Below are positions 60,899-64,000 of a stretch of DNA of 64,000 bases, piece by piece. The notes beneath the pieces are model-generated. The model saw only the letters and a list, made by a program, of their open reading frames with translations. It did not search any database and had not been told where the DNA came from. This stretch comes from Siderastrea radians (Eukaryota; Cnidaria; Anthozoa; Scleractinia; Rhizangiidae): positions 15,674,071 to 15,738,070 of the forward strand of contig OZ024892.1 of NCBI GenBank assembly GCA_964017195.1, written 5' to 3'. The translations under genes were made by a program, and so were the position numbers. Positions within the stretch are counted from its first letter, which is position 1. Every line of letters starts with the position of its first letter.

Positions 60899-61798
60899 TT
60901 ACGAAACAAAGTCCTCCAAATCAAAGTCAGACTCCTGGGGGCTCCATGGGCCCAAATCATGGAAAACATCCTGCAAAGAGTCGTCCGATGGCACGTCCGT
61001 TGACTCCTGTAGGAGGTTGTCTAAAAACCCCTTTCCCTCGTCCCACAAGTCACAAGAAGAATCCAGGGGAGCCCCTGAAGCCCTGTCCATTATTATGCCC
61101 TCCTGGCCGGGCGAGAAGGAGTCCCAAAAGCCTTGCCTAAAATCGCCCACACGGACCGTCAGGGAAAGGTGTCCTGTTGCAGAGGGACGAGGTGAGAGGG
61201 AGTCCCAAAAGCCTTGCATAAAGTCGTCCACACGGACCGTCAGGGAAAGGGGGCCCAAGGCTTGGTGTTTTTCCTGCGTTCTCTGTCGTTCCGCGAGCCC
61301 TCTTGCTATTCGGTTGGCATACCTGGTTCGGTACCGGGGTTGGGAGGTCTGGCGCTCTGCCATTTCATCATCGTCGTCGTCGTCGGTGAGGGGGAGGCCC
61401 TTACGTTTCTTGGCCCGATACCGTCGTTTCTGGGCAGCGACTCGCTCGGGATGCCTGGCCCGATAGCGTTGTTTCCGGGCGGCTTCTCGCTCGGGATGGT
61501 TGGCCCGATACCGTCGTTTCTGGGCGGCGACTCGCTCGGGATGCCTGGCCCGATAGCTTTGTCTCTGGGCGGCGACTCGCTGGGGATGCCTGGCCCGGTA
61601 CCTGGCGTTAACGACCCGTCGCCGCGCCCGTCGTTGGGCTTCTTTCGCCCGGAGCTGTGCGAGTTCATCGGGGCTGTCGTCGTCGTCGCTGGTGGTATCC
61701 GTCGTGGTGGTGGTGGTGAGTTCGTCGGGGCTGTCGTCACTGTCGTCGTTTGGCGGAGGACGTCTGGCGGGGCGTTTGATACGCTTGATGCGCGGCAT
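60899..61798 (-). CDS. Repeat DNA-binding-like protein with acidic tail (copy 2)
   Basis: 299 residues. Tandem 15-residue basic repeats of the YRARHPERVAAQKRR type (~60-130) would form Arg-rich helices able to bind nucleic acid. The C-terminal third has repeated acidic/aromatic blocks (DDFMQGFWDSLSP, GDFRQGFWDSFSP, DSLQDVFHDL, DFDLEDFVS) reminiscent of transcription activation domains. I infer a viral transcription regulator; not proven. Its N-terminus overlaps the neighbouring minus ORF by 62 bp. Confidence 0.7.
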   Translation of the reverse strand: MPRIKRIKRPARRPPPNDDSDDSPDELTTTTTTDTTSDDDDSPDELAQLRAKEAQRRARRRVVNARYRARHPQRVAAQRQSYRARHPERVAAQKRRYRANHPEREAARKQRYRARHPERVAAQKRRYRAKKRKGLPLTDDDDDDEMAERQTSQPRYRTRYANRIARGLAERQRTQEKHQALGPLSLTVRVDDFMQGFWDSLSPRPSATGHLSLTVRVGDFRQGFWDSFSPGQEGIIMDRASGAPLDSSCDLWDEGKGFLDNLLQESTDVPSDDSLQDVFHDLGPWSPQESDFDLEDFVS

Positions 61799-62123
61799 CA
61801 GGAGAGGGCGGCGGTGCTGGTGGGGGCGTGAGGGGACGTTTAAACTGATAACGCCAATAGGGGCAGCAGAAGTCTAGCCCCTCCACGAACCACTCACACG
61901 TTAGTTGAGGGTAGCACAGCTGATGCAAGCGGGTGGCTCGTGCTGTCCGGGTTGCCTGGGCTGCCTGTTTGAGGCGCTCCCTCTCTTTCAACAGTTCACC
62001 AAACTCTGTGACTCCTGAGTCCAACACCCACTCCGCCTTCACCTTCTCTAAAATTTCTTCCACTTCTAACTGCTCCACGAAATCTTCAAACTCTTTCAAC
62101 AGCTTTTCATGGGTAGAGTCCAT
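61737..62123 (-). CDS. Uncharacterised acidic/Pro-rich protein (copy 2)
   Basis: 128 residues, identical to the copy 1 product at 22346-22732. Confidence 0.6.
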   Translation of the reverse strand: MDSTHEKLLKEFEDFVEQLEVEEILEKVKAEWVLDSGVTEFGELLKERERLKQAAQATRTARATRLHQLCYPQLTCEWFVEGLDFCCPYWRYQFKRPLTPPPAPPPSPDAAHQAYQTPRQTSSAKRRQ

Positions 62124-62350
62124 TTTGAGATGACTCACCTCGAGGGGCGATCTGTTTTATAGTCTCTCATTCATTCCCATCATGCCCATGGACCCTAACT
62201 AGAGAGGGGGGAGGGGGGTCCCCCCACCCCGTCCCACCCCTCCCAGAGACCCCCGTGGCCATGCTTGGTGATTGGTTCCTTCCCCTCCCACGTGACCTTT
62301 TGGTTCTCTATAAAAAACGAACCCCGATCACCAGCGAGTTCATCTGATCA

Positions 62351-64000
62351 TGTCCTCTCACCAAGAGGAGGAGGAACCAGGCCCAAGTGGCCTCGCCCGC
62401 CATGACCAGTTGGCTTTGCTAGGCCCAGAACACGAGACGACTTCCTGTCATGGCCCTTTATTATCCCATGAAGAGATGCCGGACAGTGACGACGACCTCT
62501 GTCATGAGGCAATGGATCATTTAGAACGGCAACATGCGTTTCAAACCCAACTCCTTCAACAAAGTAGCGGAGGTGGTATGGATACCAATGAAGAGGGTGC
62601 CTTCGACTTTGAACTCCAACGTTTTGTGGATCGGAGGAGTCAACGCCTGGGGGTACAAGAACGTCATTTCAAGACCCAGTTACGCCAAAGGGGGACCTTG
62701 ATTCCAGGTCAAAACATTACCCAAGCTCTCCAAGATGGATTACGTCGAGCCGTCGATCAAGTGTTAACCACCACCCCCGACCTCCACGATCAAGATCGCC
62801 TCTACTTCACCATCGCCTCGGACAGACTCCATAATAATTTTCAGGGGTGGGGATTACGTGCAGGTGAATGGCGTCGAGACACAGAGCGTGTGGAGGCCCT
62901 GTTCCAACGTTTAGCCCAAGCCTTGAATAGCAACGAACAATTTGAAATGGACGATTCCTTTCAAGTATCCATCACTCAAGTCCATCATGCTCCTCAGGGA
63001 ACCGGAAAACCTCGTCGGACCAAGCCGGGTCATCCCACCATGCAACTATTAACAGCCAACAAACGGAGTGTCATCGAAATAAAGAACAACGATGACCTCT
63101 GTTGTGCCAGAGCCCTCGTCACGGCCAAGGCCAGAGTGGACCAACACCCGAAATGGCACAGCATTCGCCAGGGGAAGGGGTCACTACAAAGGGAACTCGC
63201 GTTGCGGCTCCATGACGAAGCTCGCGTCCCTCCAGGTCCTTGCAGTTACGATGCCTTGACGGCCTTCAGCAAAGCCCCCTCCCTCACCGGTTACCAGATC
63301 ATCCTGGTGGATGCCAACCGTTCTTATCACATCACTACCTTTGGACCCCTTCAAGACAAACAACTGATCCTACTGCACAACCAAAACCATTACGATGTCA
63401 TCACCCGTTTGCCGGGGTTTTTCGGGTCCAGTTATGTCTGTGCTGATTGTTGGAAACCCTACAACACCGAGGGACTCCATCGATGCACCAAAAACAAGTT
63501 GTGCGGAGCCTGTCGACAGAAAGATTGTGCCGATTTTATTTATGCCAACCCCCGACACCTCAAAGCCACTCAACGTTGCCAGTCGTGTCATCGGGACTTT
63601 TTCGGACCCGCGTGTTTGGAAGCCCATACCAGCAAGACCCACGCGGGCAAACCCGCCACGGACCTCCAGTCCTCCGTGTGCTCTCAACGACACCGATGCC
63701 CTGACTGTTATCAACAAAATGTGGGCTTGTCCCGCATTCAACGTCACCATTGTTACCACGTGGATTGCCCTTCTTGTCACCAGTACGTCCACGCCGACAA
63801 ACACCGTTGTTTCATACAAAGAGCCCCCAAACCTCAAGACGAGAAGAAGAGAAAGAGGACCCGTCAAAAAGGTCCTCGCGCCAAACGAGGTGCCGCCGCC
63901 GCGGAACCCCATGCCTCCGAGGAAGAGGAAGACGTCCTACCTCCCTTACACATCTTCTTTGATATTGAAGCCATGCAACCCCACGAAAAACACATTGCGA
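62351..64000 (+). CDS. PolB: Protein-primed DNA polymerase, 5' part (copy 2)
   Basis: First 550 codons, open to the window edge. Phe to Leu, Leu to Gln and Ser to Leu substitutions relative to copy 1. Contains the zinc-rich region and the first exonuclease motif. Confidence 0.93.

Larger units (their letters stand above)
45494..64000. mobile_element. Polinton/Maverick copy 2 (truncated by window end)
   Basis: Same left end as copy 1. Gene order is identical through the first 550 codons of PolB, where the window stops. It lacks the 1.19 kb insertion, so its first promoter is uninterrupted. Confidence 0.95.

Overview
The window looks like nuclear DNA from a metazoan, most likely an anthozoan cnidarian (stony coral or relative). 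The supporting evidence is an intron-rich methionine synthase gene, thrombospondin type-1 (TSP1) exons, a tRNA-derived SINE and many short TIR/foldback elements. The organism assignment is inference; no search was run.

Layout: the window is about 1.6 copies of a ~40.57 kb direct repeat. Position 1 aligns with 40573, and the two copies stay nearly identical to the window end. Each unit holds, left to right: (a) minus-strand exons of cobalamin-dependent methionine synthase (MTR/metH) with SINE and foldback elements in the introns; (b) one plus-strand TSP1 exon and a MITE; (c) a Polinton/Maverick (adintovirus-like) element; (d) a 4.6 kb host stretch with the probable 3' end of the TSP1 gene and MITEs; (e) the 3' exons of MTR. 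Across 44305-32439 sixteen MTR exons can be joined in phase (1,842 nt), but the N-terminal half of the gene is absent. MTR is instead abutted to the TSP1 exon, which suggests the repeat arose by joining an MTR intron to a TSP1 intron.

The Polinton in unit 1 is complete: 4924-27790, perfect 6-bp target duplication GTCGTT, ~340 bp TIRs beginning AG and ending CT. It carries a protein-primed family B DNA polymerase, a retroviral-type integrase with chromodomain, an adenain-like cysteine protease, an FtsK/HerA-type packaging ATPase and a double-jelly-roll major capsid protein. It also carries three paralogous ~350-residue proteins that may be virion vertex/minor capsid proteins, a phospholipase A2-like protein, several tiny Arg-rich proteins, a GRF zinc-finger protein, a SLOG/DprA-like protein, a two-TM protein, a repeat protein with an acidic tail and a tRNA-like Pol III gene. 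The gene set is that of an integrating virus: replication (PolB), integration (integrase), virion morphogenesis (MCP, protease, ATPase, basic core-like proteins) and accessory functions (SLOG, GRF, Pol III RNA). Copy 2 starts at 45494 and runs off the window inside PolB.

The two Polinton copies carry different lesions. Copy 1 has a ~1.19 kb transposon in its first TATA box, a lost GRF start codon and two 1-bp frameshifts. Copy 2 has a broken start region in the PLA2-like gene. Signals I consider under-described are: five Pumilio-type UGUANAUA motifs in the 3' UTR of the SLOG gene, a VA-RNA-like Pol III gene, recurrent QRGG motifs that may be protease maturation sites, a duplicated bidirectional promoter, and ETS/CRE/E-box clusters in the TIRs.
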